A stretch of 64,000 bases of DNA from Cristatella mucedo (GCA_009760855.2 WPIO01000092.1:1112501-1176500), one strand, 5' to 3'; positions 34,010 through 46,222 are shown, numbered from the stretch's first letter. The notes: a model not told the origin generated them from the sequence alone. Program-made: numbers and translations.

Positions 34010-34691
34010 ACTTCTTGACCACAGGCGGTTCGTGCACCGAGAACGCCTGGACGTGCTGCCATTGGCTGCTGCCAGGAGTCGGGCATTACCCGGCACCGTT
34101 ACCAGCTGCCCCCTAAGCCGCACGGAGGCAGAGACCACTGACGACGTGTTGAGCCACTGCCGGCCGATGCTGCACGCAACTATGGCTCGACACAACCTGG
34201 TTCTGGGCTGCCTAACCGTAGCTCTTCCGGCCGCTTCGCTCACCTACACGTCGGCAGGCCGCGCCCTCCCTCCCGCTTGCCGGCGGTATGGGTCTCAAGC
34301 CGGACCTGGTCATTGAAAACGGCACTGATTCAGTAATTGTGGATGCGACGGTGCCGTTCGATAGCAGCGATGACGCTCTGACTATGGCAGCTCGGAACAA
34401 GACCGATACATGTGCAACCATTTCCTGGTCTTTTCTGACCGCTGGTTACCGGTTGGCAGTGGTGAGGCCCTGCATAGTCGGGCCCTCGGCAACTGGTGGC
34501 CAAATAACTAAGCTTGCCTGGCCGACCTCGGCATCCCACGAGCGGAAAGAACGATTCTAAAGCGGCACTGCGTCTCCGACGCCATTACCGGCTCGGAAGC
34601 CGTGCGGTCCTTGCTCCTGAACCGGGATGCCCGGGTAGCACCCGCGACCCCGACAGGGCAGCTTTACAAGGAGCTCTACCTTGTTCCCTAG
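34010..34691 (+). pseudogene. R2/R4-superfamily LINE relic (C-terminal zinc knuckle and restriction-like endonuclease)
   Basis: Frame pieces read RRFVHRERLDVLPL, then ETTDDVLSHCRPMLHATMARHN (the 'E..xHVLxHC....H' zinc-knuckle block). After a +1 shift near 34280 comes LKPDLVIENGTDSVIVDATVPF, the K/PD...D catalytic core of the restriction-like endonuclease typical of this superfamily. A further shift gives LGIPRAERTILKRHCVSD. At least two frameshifts; inactive and 5'-truncated. It sits inside the diverged block copy 3 and ends where homology to 40605 resumes. Confidence 0.72.
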
Positions 34692-35334
34692 CCTAAAGTT
34701 AGAATGAGAGTGAATTTTTAAAACCTGCGGTGCGTAGCGCTACATTATTCTCCAATTCTGTTATCTTAAAGGCGTTAGTTACATGTTAGCACAGCCATTT
34801 TTTCCTACTGTCTGAGTGTGAACCCAGTCGCGTACACGTCTGATGGAGTGTTTATTTATTTCGGGCATCGTTTTAAGCAAGAATCTCACTGACTTTGAGC
34901 CGGAAAGGGTGATCAAGTGCATGTTCTCATCGAGGCATAATTTAACAAATGAAGCTGAATTTCCATGGTTTATTAGTGATTCTTGATAGGCCCCCAATCA
35001 ATGGACGAATGGAACCTACATGCCATTCTATAGAATATTTAATGCTTATGCTTTGATCGTCAGCAGATCTTAACCCTAATATTTATAAAGCGTGGTTATA
35101 CAACTTAGCAGAGCCTGTGTGCTTTCAATGTATGAACAACTACCCTTACTTTTGAAAACGGCAGTAGCGAGAGTGCGATATTAAACAGGGAAGATAGCGG
35201 CTGAGTTCTGTATCAACTGCTACCGCTTTAGAAAATAGCCAGGAAGTCGTTCGAGTAGTCAGTTGCATTGTTTTAAAAACTACGTCACAAATGTTAGGAG
35301 CTGTCTCCCACACTTGCTTGTGAAAAATTTAACT

Positions 35335-36205
35335 ACCTCCTAAGTTCTGTCTCGGCTTGATTATTGCAATTTTTTATTGGCTGGGCTGCCAAAAAAGCTA
35401 TTGGACCACTGCAGCTGACTATGAATATGACTGCAAGGCTAGTCTTCAAGTCCCAGAGAATTGAGCACGTGTCTCCTTTGCTAAAAGAGCTAGGATGAAA
35501 GCCGGTTGAGCAACGGATCCAGTGCAAAGTTCGTACGTTGACCCACAAGGCCCGCCATGGCTTGGCTCCTTCGAATCTAGCTGAACTGAAAAAATAAATA
35601 AATCCTACCTGATTAAACAGCCCCCTTTTGTATAGCGACAGAAGAGCCTTTACGGCAATCGCCACCATTTGCAGTGGCGATAAATAATCGCCCACCTCAG
35701 GAATCGAACCTACGACCTTGTGACCAAGGTCGTGAAAGCAACCGTCTTACCTGGTGCACCATCACGGCTCACCAAACTGCTTCACCAGTTTCAGCCAGTT
35801 TGCGCCCTCTGTCCTGTGTGTGTGGACAACAAATTAGTTGTTTCATTCCTCAACTTAAAGACCGTTGGCGACAGAAGCTTTAGCTCTGCAGGTCCTAGAC
35901 TAGGGAACTCGCTTCCACAATTCTTACGCAATGACAACTACTCTCCTACTGCCGACTATGGCTCATCTGTTCAGAGGTCCTGAGCTGCTACTTCCATGCT
36001 ACTCACTACCTCAACTGCTCTCCTGACTCTGCTATGCTTCCCACTTTCTCTTTGTTTCGTGAGACGAAGTCTGTTGGCTACCGAATGCGTACCGAAAGCC
36101 GCTTAGGCTGTGAGTGCGCTATACAAAACTCTCCTGCGTAACACCCACCTGGTCTTTATGACTTTGTGGATTAATAGACGGAGATACAATACATTACATT
36201 ACAAA
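35335..36205 (+). repeat. LINE-B (second L2-like family), 3' part with SINE-A insertion
   Basis: 35335-35582 encodes degenerate RT C-terminal sequence (SRLDY-NF-LAGLPKK type). SINE-A interrupts it antisense (35588-35770). 35771-36205 continues LKTVGDRSFSSAGPRLGNSLPQFLR and the 3' UTR 'gtgagtgcgctatacaaaac' to the '(acatt)n' tail. This family differs from LINE-A in UTR and tail. Confidence 0.7.
35588..35770 (-). repeat. SINE-A inserted in LINE-B, antisense
   Basis: Complement of the family starting with 'aaaaaataaataaatcc' and ending 'accatcacggctcac'. Confidence 0.8.
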
Positions 36206-36404
36206 TGTATCGATGTGCTTGGTCGTGGTAACTTAATTTAATCAGGCACACATCTTTGCAATGGTACTCGACGAAAAATGGCCCTGACCAGTTAGAGGGC
36301 TAAGCGTTCCATTTCTGATTTCTCAGGTTTGCTTTTAAATATATTTACTGATTTACAAATTAAAATAAAGACTAGCGTTTAATTAGATGTAGCAATATAA
36401 TATT

Positions 36405-37590
36405 ATAAGCGATGCACTGAAAAAAGCGCCATCATTGAACTCAATCTCTTTCTAGGCGCTTTACATTTGCTGGAAAGGGAAACGCTATTGAATGGTGAGT
36501 AATACCACGCTTGATAAATAACATGAATAACACGGAAAGAGATGACATGCACAGGGTTAGCATGCAAGTGCGGTTAGTGGCAGCATGCACAGTGTCAGCA
36601 CGCATAAGCACATGAAGGACGAATCGCAGGTACCCACTAAATGCTGTCCTAAATAGGTGTTTTTTAAGTTCTTCTTCAATGTGGTCAAGTCAGAAGACGT
36701 TCTGACGAAAGTCGGGAGGTAGTTACACGCTTTGGGAGCATACAAACTAAATGCATGGTCTCCAAAATATTTCAGGTTTGTACGAGGTATTGGTAAACTG
36801 ATGGATTCCAAAAAGTGGGTCGTACGATATTTGGCCTGGTGGGGGAGTAGATCTGAGAGATAGGCTGGAGCCAAAGAATGAAGTGACCCAAAAGTGAGTG
36901 ACAAAACCTTGAAGTCAACCCGTTGCTTGACTGTTAGCTAGGGAAGGTCGGCAAGAAGTGGTGTGATGTGGCAACTGCAACGCTCAGGACAGACAAACCT
37001 AGCTGCCGAGTTGTGCACCGGCTGCAGAGCTGTGCACCGGCTGTAAGCTCATGATTGCACATGCCTATAGGCCGGCAAGCAGTGAGTTACAGAAGTCAAG
37101 ACGGAATTTAACAAATGCATGGACTAACTTAGACGTGATATCCTTAGATAAACGAGCCCGAATTTTAGCAACGTTATGTATCTGAAAGTAGGCAGACTTG
37201 ATTGTGAAGCTAATGTGGTCGTCTAACGAGAGGTCACTTTGGAACGTGACACCTAGATTTCGAGCTGATTCAACCGGAGATATGCTGGCAGAGCTAAATT
37301 TGAGCGTCAGGTTTTCCCATTTTCGAATCACACTGGGTTTGCCAACAACTGGTAAGTTAGCTTTATTATCGTTTAGTATAAGAATATTTGCTGCCATCCA
37401 TGTGCGGATGTAATCAATACAGGTAGCAAGTCAGTTAAGAGTAATTGAGGTGCTCGAAGGTTGGGAGGAACCAAAGCAAAGGTACAACTGAGTGTCATCC
37501 ACGTAGAAGTGAAAGCCTAGATTTTGCTTAGCAATTATATCAGCAAGAGGGAGGGTATACACCATGAAAGGACCAGAACCTTAGTAGTAC
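36405..37590 (-). repeat. LINE-A, antisense, 5'-truncated
   Basis: Minus-strand frames 37397-37065 and 36904-36557 encode the RT thumb (NLGVTFQSDLSLDDHIS) and the C-terminal end (SLTFGSLHSLAPAYLSDLLPHQ). The 3' hairpin lies at 36430-36470. The 5' limit near 37588 falls in 'GPVLFMVY'. Broken once, near 37000, by stops. Confidence 0.8.
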
Positions 37591-38440
37591 CATGAATACG
37601 TTGCCATTCGATAATGACATAGTCATGATGTTCAAAACACCTCTCTGCCAGCATCGGTACATTTTGTCCACCATGACGAGCGGAAACCGCAGGCTGTACA
37701 TGGAAAGTTAAACCTTAAACAATCACAGAAAGCATCAATTTGCTTGGACGGAGATTCGTGCCACATACAGTAAGCCCCCTGCCCGAAAGAACCGTGACCT
37801 ATCGTACACTGGGATAGTCTCCAAAGCGTGTGTACGTGAAAGCACACAACACCGAAGCGGGTTTAAAGAGACGTGTATTCGCTCAGACCCTGCAGCGATC
37901 CAGAACGTGGCCGCCCGGCAGCCGTCCTCGTCATCACTTCCTCGCCTCTGCAGGCCGTTACCTAATACTCTTCACCATGAATCGCAGTAGCCCCAAAACC
38001 GGCAAAAGCCCCATGCAACAATGTTGGGCCGCAGTTACCTCAGGGCCGGAGTCTGGCCGTAGTGGGACTAAACTAGGCCTTGATTCCATAGGCGTAGAAG
38101 ATGAGATAAATGCAAATCAGCAGATATTCTACGGATGAACGTCCATCGATTTCTAAAGGCACACTCTGTATTAATTGTGGTCACGTGCTTGCACTCTGGC
38201 AGCTTTCCAATGATCCAACTCCGATCGCCCGAGCTGTATCGCTGAAAAATTCCATCGTCTCTCGTGGAGACGGCTAAAAGAGGGCGGAAATCTGCTTTAA
38301 AGTCATTATCACACTTGGACAAACACTTAAGTGTATAGAACTTTGAATTTCTTAAAATTCAAAATTTACTTGCACTTATAACAGAGTACGTTGCAGCCTG
38401 CTGCAGCACGACACTTGCTTGCATGGTCGACTAGTCTGGA
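37591..38440. other. Unassigned DNA
   Basis: About 850 bases with short open frames on both strands and no recognised motif. It occupies the place where Bcl-2 exon 1 of block copy 3 would be expected, but no such sequence remains. Confidence 0.35.
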
Positions 38441-39095
38441 TCTCTGACTAAGCACAGTATATGTCCTCACCCAGACGGCCTATGGTTTAAAGCAGACGTT
38501 AAACTAGAAAGGTCTACTATGCGCGAGATTTAAAAAGCATACGAAAGATCAGGACTGACTTCCATCGTCAGGTACACGAAGACTACTGCAAATCGTACCA
38601 ATCAAACCTAGCAAAGGCCAGGTCTAGCTTGCATAACCATATTGTTGAATCACACATGAGCAATCTAAAGATGCCGATGAATGCGGTCAACAGTCTACTT
38701 CACCGCTCCCTTCTCCTTATCTATTGATCATTGTGATAAACTTGCTGATCGGTTCAGTATCTTCTTTGTCGACAAGATATACAAGATCAGAAACTCCATC
38801 CCTGGGGGAGGCAATAACCTCCAGGGAAACCTGTCCCTGAATTCCATGCAGCACGTCAATGTCTTCGTTCAGTAATCTAGATCCAGTTATTACTTAGCTG
38901 CTTCCACGATGCATTGACCTGCTGTTGCCATGCATACGTATCATCGTCAAAAAGTCATTAGCCCCAGGTTAAGTCCCAAACTCTTTCAAAAAGGCTGTAG
39001 TCAGGCTGCTACTCATGAACGCATCACTGGACCAGAGAACTTGAGCAACTTCCGCCCAGTCTCAAGCAACCTATAAGCCCGAGCTTAAGCAACAA
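38440..39095 (+). repeat. LINE-A endonuclease-RT linker fragment
   Basis: Encodes with frameshifts RPDGLWFKADVK-like, SYQSNLAKARSSL-like, and 'LADRFSIFFVDKIYKIR'. It stops near 'cttccgcccagtctcaagc'. Confidence 0.65.
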
Positions 39096-39104
39096 TAAGT
39101 AGCA

Positions 39105-39640
39105 GAAATTAGGCACACTTGATTTCGAGATGATGGGGTCGTCTAACGAAAGGTCACTTTGGAACATGACACCTTCATTTCGTGCAAATTCAACAGGAGA
39201 TATGCTGGAACAGCCGATTTTTAACCTTTATCTGTCTGAATCGCTTGGTTTTCAAATAACCAGTAACTTGGTTTTATATTGAATTTACGAAAGTTCGGGC
39301 TTGCATAAACAGGGATACCTCGTCTAAATTGGTACATGCATTTTTAACATCCGTCTCAACTTCTGTAAATAACTGCTAGCTGGTCTACCTGTCTGAGAAA
39401 TCGGGGGCTTCTTACCGCTGGTGCCAAACTCTGCAGCTAGGCTTGTCTTTCGTGAGCATTGCAGTTGCCGCATCACACCACATTTCGACGATCTGCACTG
39501 ACTTTTAGTAAAGCAACGTATTGAATTTAAACGTTCTGTCACTTTTGGTTTTCTTCATTCTTTTTCTCCAGCCTACCTATCGGATCCATTCCCCACCAGG
39601 CTACGAATCATAGCACTCGATTTTGTGAACTGGATCAAAT
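39105..39640. repeat. LINE-A with 5' inversion (twin-priming structure)
   Basis: 39105-39265 is antisense (complement of 'aaccaagttactggttat' to the 'SARNLGV' region). 39270-39640 is sense and begins at the very next LINE position ('gttcgggcttgcataaac'). The same junction occurs in the second block copy at 48583-49045. Confidence 0.7.
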
Positions 39641-40446
39641 AATAATAACTCGAATACTAATACTATTAGTATATTATTAGTAATGTCTTGCGTGAAAATT
39701 AACAAACTATCTCCTCCATTTCTCTTGATACCCGCCATATCTGCTTCCTCGTTTAACTACCATAAGCATATCACGATAGGCTCAATTTAAGCGTGGCATC
39801 AAGGACGGACAAATGGACCAACAAGAAGGCCAATTAATACACTTAACCCTATAGCAGAAATTGTGTACCTTGAAGCTAGCTGCAAACGGTAAGCAGAGAT
39901 TGAGCGTTAGCAGTGCTTGTACTTGTGTCATACTTGTTTCCTCGTGGCATTAAGCAGCTTCAATAGTCTTTTATTTGCCAAATGCTTCAGTTGTAATACA
40001 TTTTCTTTACTGAAAGACTGGACGTGCTTGGTTCATCTTCGACTAATTCTCCTACCAAATCGTTTCAGCCGACCACTTGTACGCGTTTTATTTCTCCTTC
40101 GGAAACACTCCGGTAAACTTCTTTTGAGTCTGGCAATAGGCGATGAATTCGGCCTACGACAAAAATATCATCGATTGTATGGTTAATATTAAGCGTCACG
40201 AGTTTACCTTACTAAAGACATTCTAGCGAATTTCTAATGGAGCAGCCATCGTGGCACACAATCATTAAAAGTAGTGCTCTACATTTCGACTCAAAGCCTA
40301 AGCAGTAGCCTGTGTGCTTACAGTTTATCGATGAGTACGTGTTTACTTACTGCAACAGCCCACAGCAGCTCGATCGCGTCAGGTATTGTAGCGAGTCGAG
40401 CCCCACCAAAGGATTACAAAAAACTTGGCTCTGCTGCAAGCACGTT

Positions 40447-40465
40447 GCACGAATATATATGTACG

Positions 40466-40502
<37 letters not shown>

Positions 40503-40503
40503 G
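40447..40503. repeat. (TA)n microsatellite
   Basis: Shorter counterpart of the tract at 49856-49944 in the second block copy, so it has changed length since duplication. Confidence 0.85.
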
Positions 40504-41530
40504 TTAAATTCATATATTGTATAAGTATATATATTGACTATAATATGTATATATTTCTATTTGTTTAACATATATTTATTTATTTATATCTGGTGCATGC
40601 TTTCACTTTGCTGCCTAGCCTAAAGTAACAATCATAGTGTATCTTTAAAAGCTGGTAGGGCGGCCCAGCTACATTAACCTCGAATTCTATCACCTTGAAG
40701 GCATTCGCCTAAACTTTAGCGGAACCACTTTTCCTACTGTCCGAGAGTGAACCTGCTCTCGAGTCCACATCTGTTGCATGGTGTATTTATTTCTGGCATC
40801 TTTTTAGTCATGCATCTGACATCGAATTTGCCCCGGCATTGGCAACCCAGTGTACATTTGGATCGGGGCTCGATTTGACAAATGAAGAAGCTGAATTTCC
40901 AGGGTTTATTTCCAGGGTTTATAGTTTATTAGTGATTCTTGGTAAGCCCCCAATCACAGGACAAATGAAAGTTAACCACCATTATATAGGCTATCTCAGG
41001 TATGTGTTTCAATTGTCATCTGAATCTTCTTATTTAAGAAGCATTGTAAATAACTGAGCAGTGATGTGATCAGTGATGTGATCAGTTGTGAGCAGTCAGT
41101 AATCTTTCGATATGTAAACGACTACTCCCACTGCGCGTGCATGCATCTGTACTGATTATTTCGGTGTCTCTCTATTATCTTTCTCAAAGGTTCTCTTTAA
41201 TTGATTACTTTGGTAGTATGAAGGCAAGTTTCAGTATTTATGAGAAAGCTTAAAACATTCCGATCTTCAAAATTACAATCAAGCATACAAAGCATGGTGA
41301 ATTCGCTGTTTCAGATTTAGTTTAAAATTTTGAAATTGGCAGTTGCGACTGTGCAAAGTTGAACAGATAGGCTAGCTGTAGAGTTCTGCTTCGACTGCGA
41401 GCGATTTAGAAATAGCCATGAAAACTTTCGCGTAGCCTGTTCCATCAGTCTAAAAATGACGTAACAACTGGGTCGTTGTACTTGGTCGTGATAACGCTAT
41501 CTAACCAGGAAAAAGAATGTGCAATTGCTG

Positions 41531-41596
41531 TCATGAAAAAATGACCATGACCAGTAAGAGGGCAAGGCTTTCCATTTCTGATTTACGTCAGGTTTG
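41531..41596 (-). pseudogene. Bcl-2 tail-anchor exon relic of gene 2
   Basis: Minus-strand frame reads MESLALLLVMVIFS then a stop, a short hydrophobic tail like that of gene 3 (51677-51742). A three-base insertion upstream creates an in-frame TGA (41590-41588) after the putative acceptor, so gene 2 cannot use it as gene 3 does. Confidence 0.4.
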
Positions 41597-41788
41597 CTTT
41601 TAAATATGATTAATGATTTATGCATTAAAATAGAGAGCATTATTTAGTTGAATGTGAATGATGTTTTCAGTATAATGGTTTCTTTGTAATTAAATTTGAA
41701 AAGTTTGCTCCTAGATAGTGGTGCCATGGCACCTGGTAAAAACCATGCCTTTGCGGGACAGCCGCCTACGAATGCATAAAATGCTTAC

Positions 41789-42205
41789 CCAGCCATCGTC
41801 GCTTTCCATTAATAGTTCCTGCATTGGCTGGTAATTGACCAGAATTCGAAGCATGACGTACGGAAAGTATAATATCATGAAGGGGATATTCTCCTTGTGA
41901 AAAGAAAGCAACTCTCTGGAGAAGATGCAAAGCTCTACGAATCTGCTCCAGTTGAAGCCTTCCCCTGCATAGGCGTTATTCACGAGCCTTTCGAGCTCAT
42001 TCTGCCAGTTTTCACTCGAAAACATTGTGTTCAGGATGTGAGTCCGACTCGAGCGCATCCAGTGCACGTCTTCGATGAGTGCTCGGAAGTGAGTGACAGC
42101 TGGCAACGTGCTGCGGCATGGCCAGTCGTTTGCTTGAGCTGCCACGTCCATTAGAATGTAGTGCAGTATTTCGAATTGTTCGCTCCACCTTCTTTCTTTT
42201 GACAT
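41789..42205 (-). CDS. Bcl-2 family protein 2, first exon
   Basis: 139 codons from ATG 42205 to the BH2 Trp: MSKERRWSEQFEILHYILMD..., BH1 GFNWSRFVELCIFSRELL (W86, S87, R88; Gly of W-G-R replaced by Ser) and ...SDDGW at a GTAAGC donor (41788). Donor position matches gene 1. Reading on without splicing gives a stop at 41711 after a basic, non-hydrophobic tail. The downstream tail exon is interrupted by a stop, so the product may lack a membrane anchor or the gene may be dying. Paralogue of gene 3, differing at about 23 of 139 residues. The 'gene 2 plus flank' lies in block copy 1. Confidence 0.65.
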
Positions 42206-42266
42206 GGCTTGTTGCTTTGGTTCAGAGAAACCGAGTAGCAGCTGGCAAGCAACAGTTGGCTTTGTG

Positions 42267-42274
42267 TTACGTCA
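42267..42274 (-). promoter_or_regulatory. CRE/ATF-like site upstream of Bcl-2-like gene 2
   Basis: Minus strand TGACGTAA, 62 bases before the ATG. The same position in gene 3 (52404-52410) reads TGACGTC, so the core is kept in both copies. Confidence 0.25.
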
Positions 42275-42514
42275 CAATGAGTGGGCCAAGCCTCGCCTTA
42301 GTGTACGTGCGAATGATCGCAATAATGCGTCACTTGCATTGAGCCCTAAAAGAGATCGGTGTCTATTTTTTAGGCACTCTGCAAATAGACGCAGCAGATT
42401 CAATTCTGCAGGTTCAGCCACACGCACAGTATCTAGCATTCAAAAGCTAACTAGTACCATGCTAAAGCCAGTAAGCTAAAGCTTGAAGACACTCGCGGCT
42501 AACTGTTAGTGAGA

Positions 42515-42775
42515 CCAGTCTCCTACTGCCGACTATGGCTCATCCCTTTCAGAGGTCCTGAGCTGCTACTTCCATTCAACTCACTAACTCAACTGCTCTC
42601 CTTACTTTGCTATGCTTCCCACTTTCTCTTTGTTGCGTGAGACAAAGTCTGTTGGCTACCGAATGCATACCGAAATCAGCTTAGGCAGTGAGTGCGATAT
42701 ACATAGCTCTCCTGCCTAACACCCACATGGTCATTATGAATTTGTGGAGTTGGAGAGACATTACATTACACTACG
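42515..42775 (+). mobile_element. LINE-B 3' fragment inserted in block copy 1 only
   Basis: 'cctactgccgactatggctc...' to 'ggagagacattacattacac' is LINE-B. It is flanked by 'tgagaccagtctc' (42506) and 'tgagaccggtctc' (42780), a 13-base target-site duplication with one change. Copy 2 has the single uninterrupted site at 52626. Confidence 0.8.
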
Positions 42776-43184
42776 TTACATGAGACCGGTCTCGTACGGC
42801 AGCCTCTGACTAATGCACATGTACGCTTGCAAATTGCACTGAATAAATAAAGCACAGGCAAGATCACTGAGCTGATGGAAATCTGCCGGAAGAGCTTGTG
42901 CCTTTCACTGACACTTAAGAGATCCAGAGACGCAGATTTCTCGGGCCCCATGCAAATACGTCGTCATAATCATTATTATTGTCACTGCAAAGTCATTGCA
43001 GCCGGCGACCCCAGGAGAAGTGAGCTTGAGAATTTTATCGGTTAGGAGCTGGAGTGTCAATCTCCAATCAACTCTATTCTACGACACGAGGAAACGATGA
43101 CAAGATTCTGAGGAGAGGGTGTGGCGAAAGCACACTGGACTTATAAATGTGCCGATTCATCAGGAGCGTTCTAATGGCAACAGA

Positions 43185-43300
43185 ATTGCTTTGCTGGCTG
43201 CTACCACTGCTTGCAGGGTACAATGAAGGATCGCCCGCTGAAAGACTCGAAACCGCCACCTGGGTTGCGAACAGCGTCCACCTTACCTGTGGGATACGAC
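43185..43300 (-). repeat. SINE-A fragment, antisense (copy at 53025-53140)
   Basis: 'accactgcttgcagggtaca', 'aaggatcgcccgctgaaaga' and 'ccaccttacctgtgggat' match the complement of SINE-A with substitutions. Confidence 0.55.
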
Positions 43301-43805
43301 TTAGGTGCACGAAGGTAGAATAAGTAGGCAGCTGCAAGCGAGTGAAACGACATGTGGGCTGGACTCGTGATGCTGCAATCGATTTCCTCGCTTAATTAGG
43401 AGCCATCAAAGCTCAGATGGAAGTACTTCAATGTTGAAACAATGGTTTCTTTTTTGAGCAGAAAATAGCCACGACAGAGTATGTTTTCGTTGCAACTTGC
43501 TTCGAAACTATCACAATGTTAACCGTCAAGCCTATTGACTGCTGGTCTGACTCTGGATAAGCTGCCTTCCTTCGCTAAGAGCATACCTACGGACCGTGTC
43601 TACTACTGGCGGTCCCGGCTCTAAGGGTTAAGTGACTGTTGCCAGCCTTCATTACGTGGCCGACTAGAGCCCTCGTCGTTGTAGGGTTGATATGCAATGT
43701 AGTGATATGCCAATGCCTCGCACGCCACTCCTTAAAGCTGCCGAGGAGGAGCACCGCTTGTTTACCTCTTGAGTTCTATTCGTCGGCGACGACTGGCGTC
43801 GCGTT

Positions 43806-43985
43806 TTGTCTACTCACCGAGACGGCACACTAGGTAAGGTGGTTGGTCTTCACGGTCTTTGTCCCGAGGTAGCGGGTCCAAATCCTGCTGTGGGAGATCT
43901 TATATTGTCACTGCAAGCGGTGGTGGCGGCCTTTATGGTTCCTCTGCCATTATATTGAAAGGGTGATGCTAAATCAGTTAGTATT
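43806..43985 (+). repeat. SINE-A, diverged (copy at 53652-53830)
   Basis: 'gacggcacactaggtaaggtgg', 'gcgggtccaaatcctgct', 'actgcaagcggtggtgg' and 'gatgctaaatcagttag'. Confidence 0.7.
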
Positions 43986-44489
43986 CGGCGACGTTTGCGG
44001 TCCTGGGACTACAGCCAACCCGTCTCCGAATGCCAGACGAGGAACCATGTTTTGCCAACTTTCTTTTGCGATTCGGTTACGATGTCGTGTCTTCTGCCAC
44101 AGTTTTACGCTGATAGAGAGTACTAACTATCTATGTTGTAATCTTTTCATTTTTACGATGACTATACTCTTCACGTTGTTAGCTTTTACGAAAAATGTTC
44201 TCTCGCGTGTTATAATGTCTACACGACTTTTTTTCTGCTGCAATGCCATTGATGCCACCCAAGGAGTGTGATATCGTCTCCCTCGTGTACTTGGGACGTC
44301 GACCGTGTCTGAGAGGTGAAGGACATACCACGGTTGCTGAATCGACCTGCTAAAAATGCATGGGATCTATCGCTTCGATTCGTGGTAAGCTAAGTATGCA
44401 ATAGGTCTGGAAAGCCTGCTACTGTCAAACTAAAATAAGGGCAAACAAGACAGGATAAATGACTTAGGCAACGCCAGTAATGGGCAAGA

Positions 44490-45505
44490 AAAGACCACGT
44501 TTCAATTGCTGCACTGGGGTGGTCTGTGCTGTGTTTCCTCAACTCGTTCATGTTTGAGATCAGTTCCATCGTCACCAATATAGTGCTACAATGTTTCCAG
44601 CCAAGCGAAGTGCTGACTACTTGAACGCTTACAACCCGAATGTTTTAGAGACTCTTTCAAGCTCAGCTCGTTACCAATGGCGATGAGGATAAGACAGCTA
44701 TATCTACAGCTGTAAGGAAGGCACGTGAGTAAATCCGTGTAAGCAATTTATATCAGGCGCAAATGAGGGCGGCGAAGTCGGATGTTGAAACAAACCATTA
44801 CTGGTCATTTGGTTTTTATGTTATTGCGGCCGATTACGATCTTAGTTTAAGGAGCAGCCGTCAAACAGTGGCATGCCAAATTTGCTTAATAATGTCAGCT
44901 ATTACATACTTTGAATTATAATCGCAGTCCATTAAATTATGATGGCCCAAGGAACCGAGTAATCGATAATCTCCAACTTACGTCGCATACGGGCAGAAGC
45001 CGTATAATAGCCCGGCAGTAGCGTGCTCTAGGAGTTTTTGCCTTGACCTTGGAGCTAAGTCTCTCCCTAGACTACCGAGCTGCAGGTGAGTTAGTCTACG
45101 TCATGGTGGCTGTTTAATGGCTGCAACCCACAATTGCTGTCTAATAGTAGAAATCCCTACGCTGTGTTAAGGTGCGAGTCACTGCCGTGTTCCGTTACAG
45201 TAGGCATACCAGGCTTCATTGGCGGCGCTGCACCTATATGTCTTGTCCCTCAATGCATGGTTGAAAGGCTTCACCAGTATTTCTTGTACCTTGGCTGAGA
45301 CAAGCACTGCTATAAAACGCTGTCGAGCTTCGCACCAGCTGCAGACGAATGAGCACACACACGAATGAGCACAGAGATATGATAGGCTGCATGGCAGGGA
45401 GGAATAGATTGTCCTGCTGGGAAATGTTCTCTATGTCCCGGATAGTGCGCCGCCTCTTAAACGAGTTACAGCGCTCGAGCATGCATTCTGCAACGGTTGC
45501 GACAA
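44490..45505. other. Unassigned DNA between block copies
   Basis: About 1 kb with short frames, none recognised. A short repeat 'agacgaatgagcacacacacgaatgagcaca' lies near 45343-45372. Confidence 0.35.
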
Positions 45506-45507
45506 GT

Positions 45508-45785
45508 AAGTGCAGCCCCGGTTTGGCCCAGGGGCGAGGCGTTCGATCACTTTAACGAACGAGGTCGTGGGCTCGAGCCCTGCAACGTATTCAAAGCGCC
45601 TGGATAATAATAATAATAATAATTCACTTGATAAAGCGCCCTCAGAGAACTTAGTCTCTCTCTCTAGGCGCTTTGCATTTGCTGTAAAGTGAAATGCAAT
45701 TGAATGGTAAGTAAAATCATGCTTGAAAAACAAACGAAATGAATAATATGGTTAGCGGTGACATGCACCGGGTCAGCATGGATAG
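45508..45785. repeat. SINE-B (45508-45603, +) joined to antisense LINE-A 3' UTR (45603-45785)
   Basis: SINE-B head 'ggtttggcccaggggcgagg' with box B 'gggctcgagccc' runs to 'caaagcgcctgga'. (TAA)n follows, then 'cacttgataaagcgccctcag', the antisense LINE-A end. Confidence 0.65.
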
Positions 45786-46047
45786 AGACTCTGTCACCAG
45801 CTGCTATCACTATGACACTCCGAAAGCAATTACTGGAGGAATCACTTGGCGCAATTCAAGTCTCATCCCTTTCGCTTAGCTTTTCCTGAGCCCTCAAGAA
45901 CTTGTCCTTGAACTTGTCGGTCCAATTCGCGCGTGGTTCCTTTGCTTGCTTTCCTGTGCATGATCTAGGGCAGCTGACCGACCGGAGGCTCTGCTAATCG
46001 ATGGCCAAAATGAGTCTTCGACTATTTCAAGTATTGCTCGTCGGTGC

Positions 46048-46222
46048 CCCGCGATGGCTCACTAGGTAAGGTGGCTTCTTTTCACGACCTCGGCTCCGAG
46101 GTCGTGGGCTCGAATCCTGAGGTGGGCGATCGATCCTTTGTCGACGCTGCAAGCAGCGGTGACAGCCGTAAAGGCTCCTCTATCGCTATACAAAAAAGAG
46201 GCTGTTGAATCAGCCATTGTGT
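46048..46222 (+). repeat. SINE-A
   Basis: 'gatggctcactaggtaaggtgg', 'gggctcgaatcctgaggtgg' and 'ctatcgctatacaaaaaag'. Confidence 0.75.

Larger units (their letters stand above)
39270..44490. repeat. Amplified block copy 1, near-identical to 48676-53890
   Basis: 39270-41660 and 42970-44050 match copy 2 at close to 99% by eye. 41660-42500, which holds the Bcl-2 exon, is clearly more diverged, and 44050-44490 matches 53900-54545 only loosely. Copy 1 carries a LINE-B insertion (42515-42775) absent from copy 2 and lacks a ~730-base unit present in copy 2. Confidence 0.85.

Noticed and set aside
40274..40507. Tyr-Ile repeat protein (also 49676-50010)
   Set aside because: The C-terminal repeat is the translated (TA)n tract and the upstream part has no coding signature.
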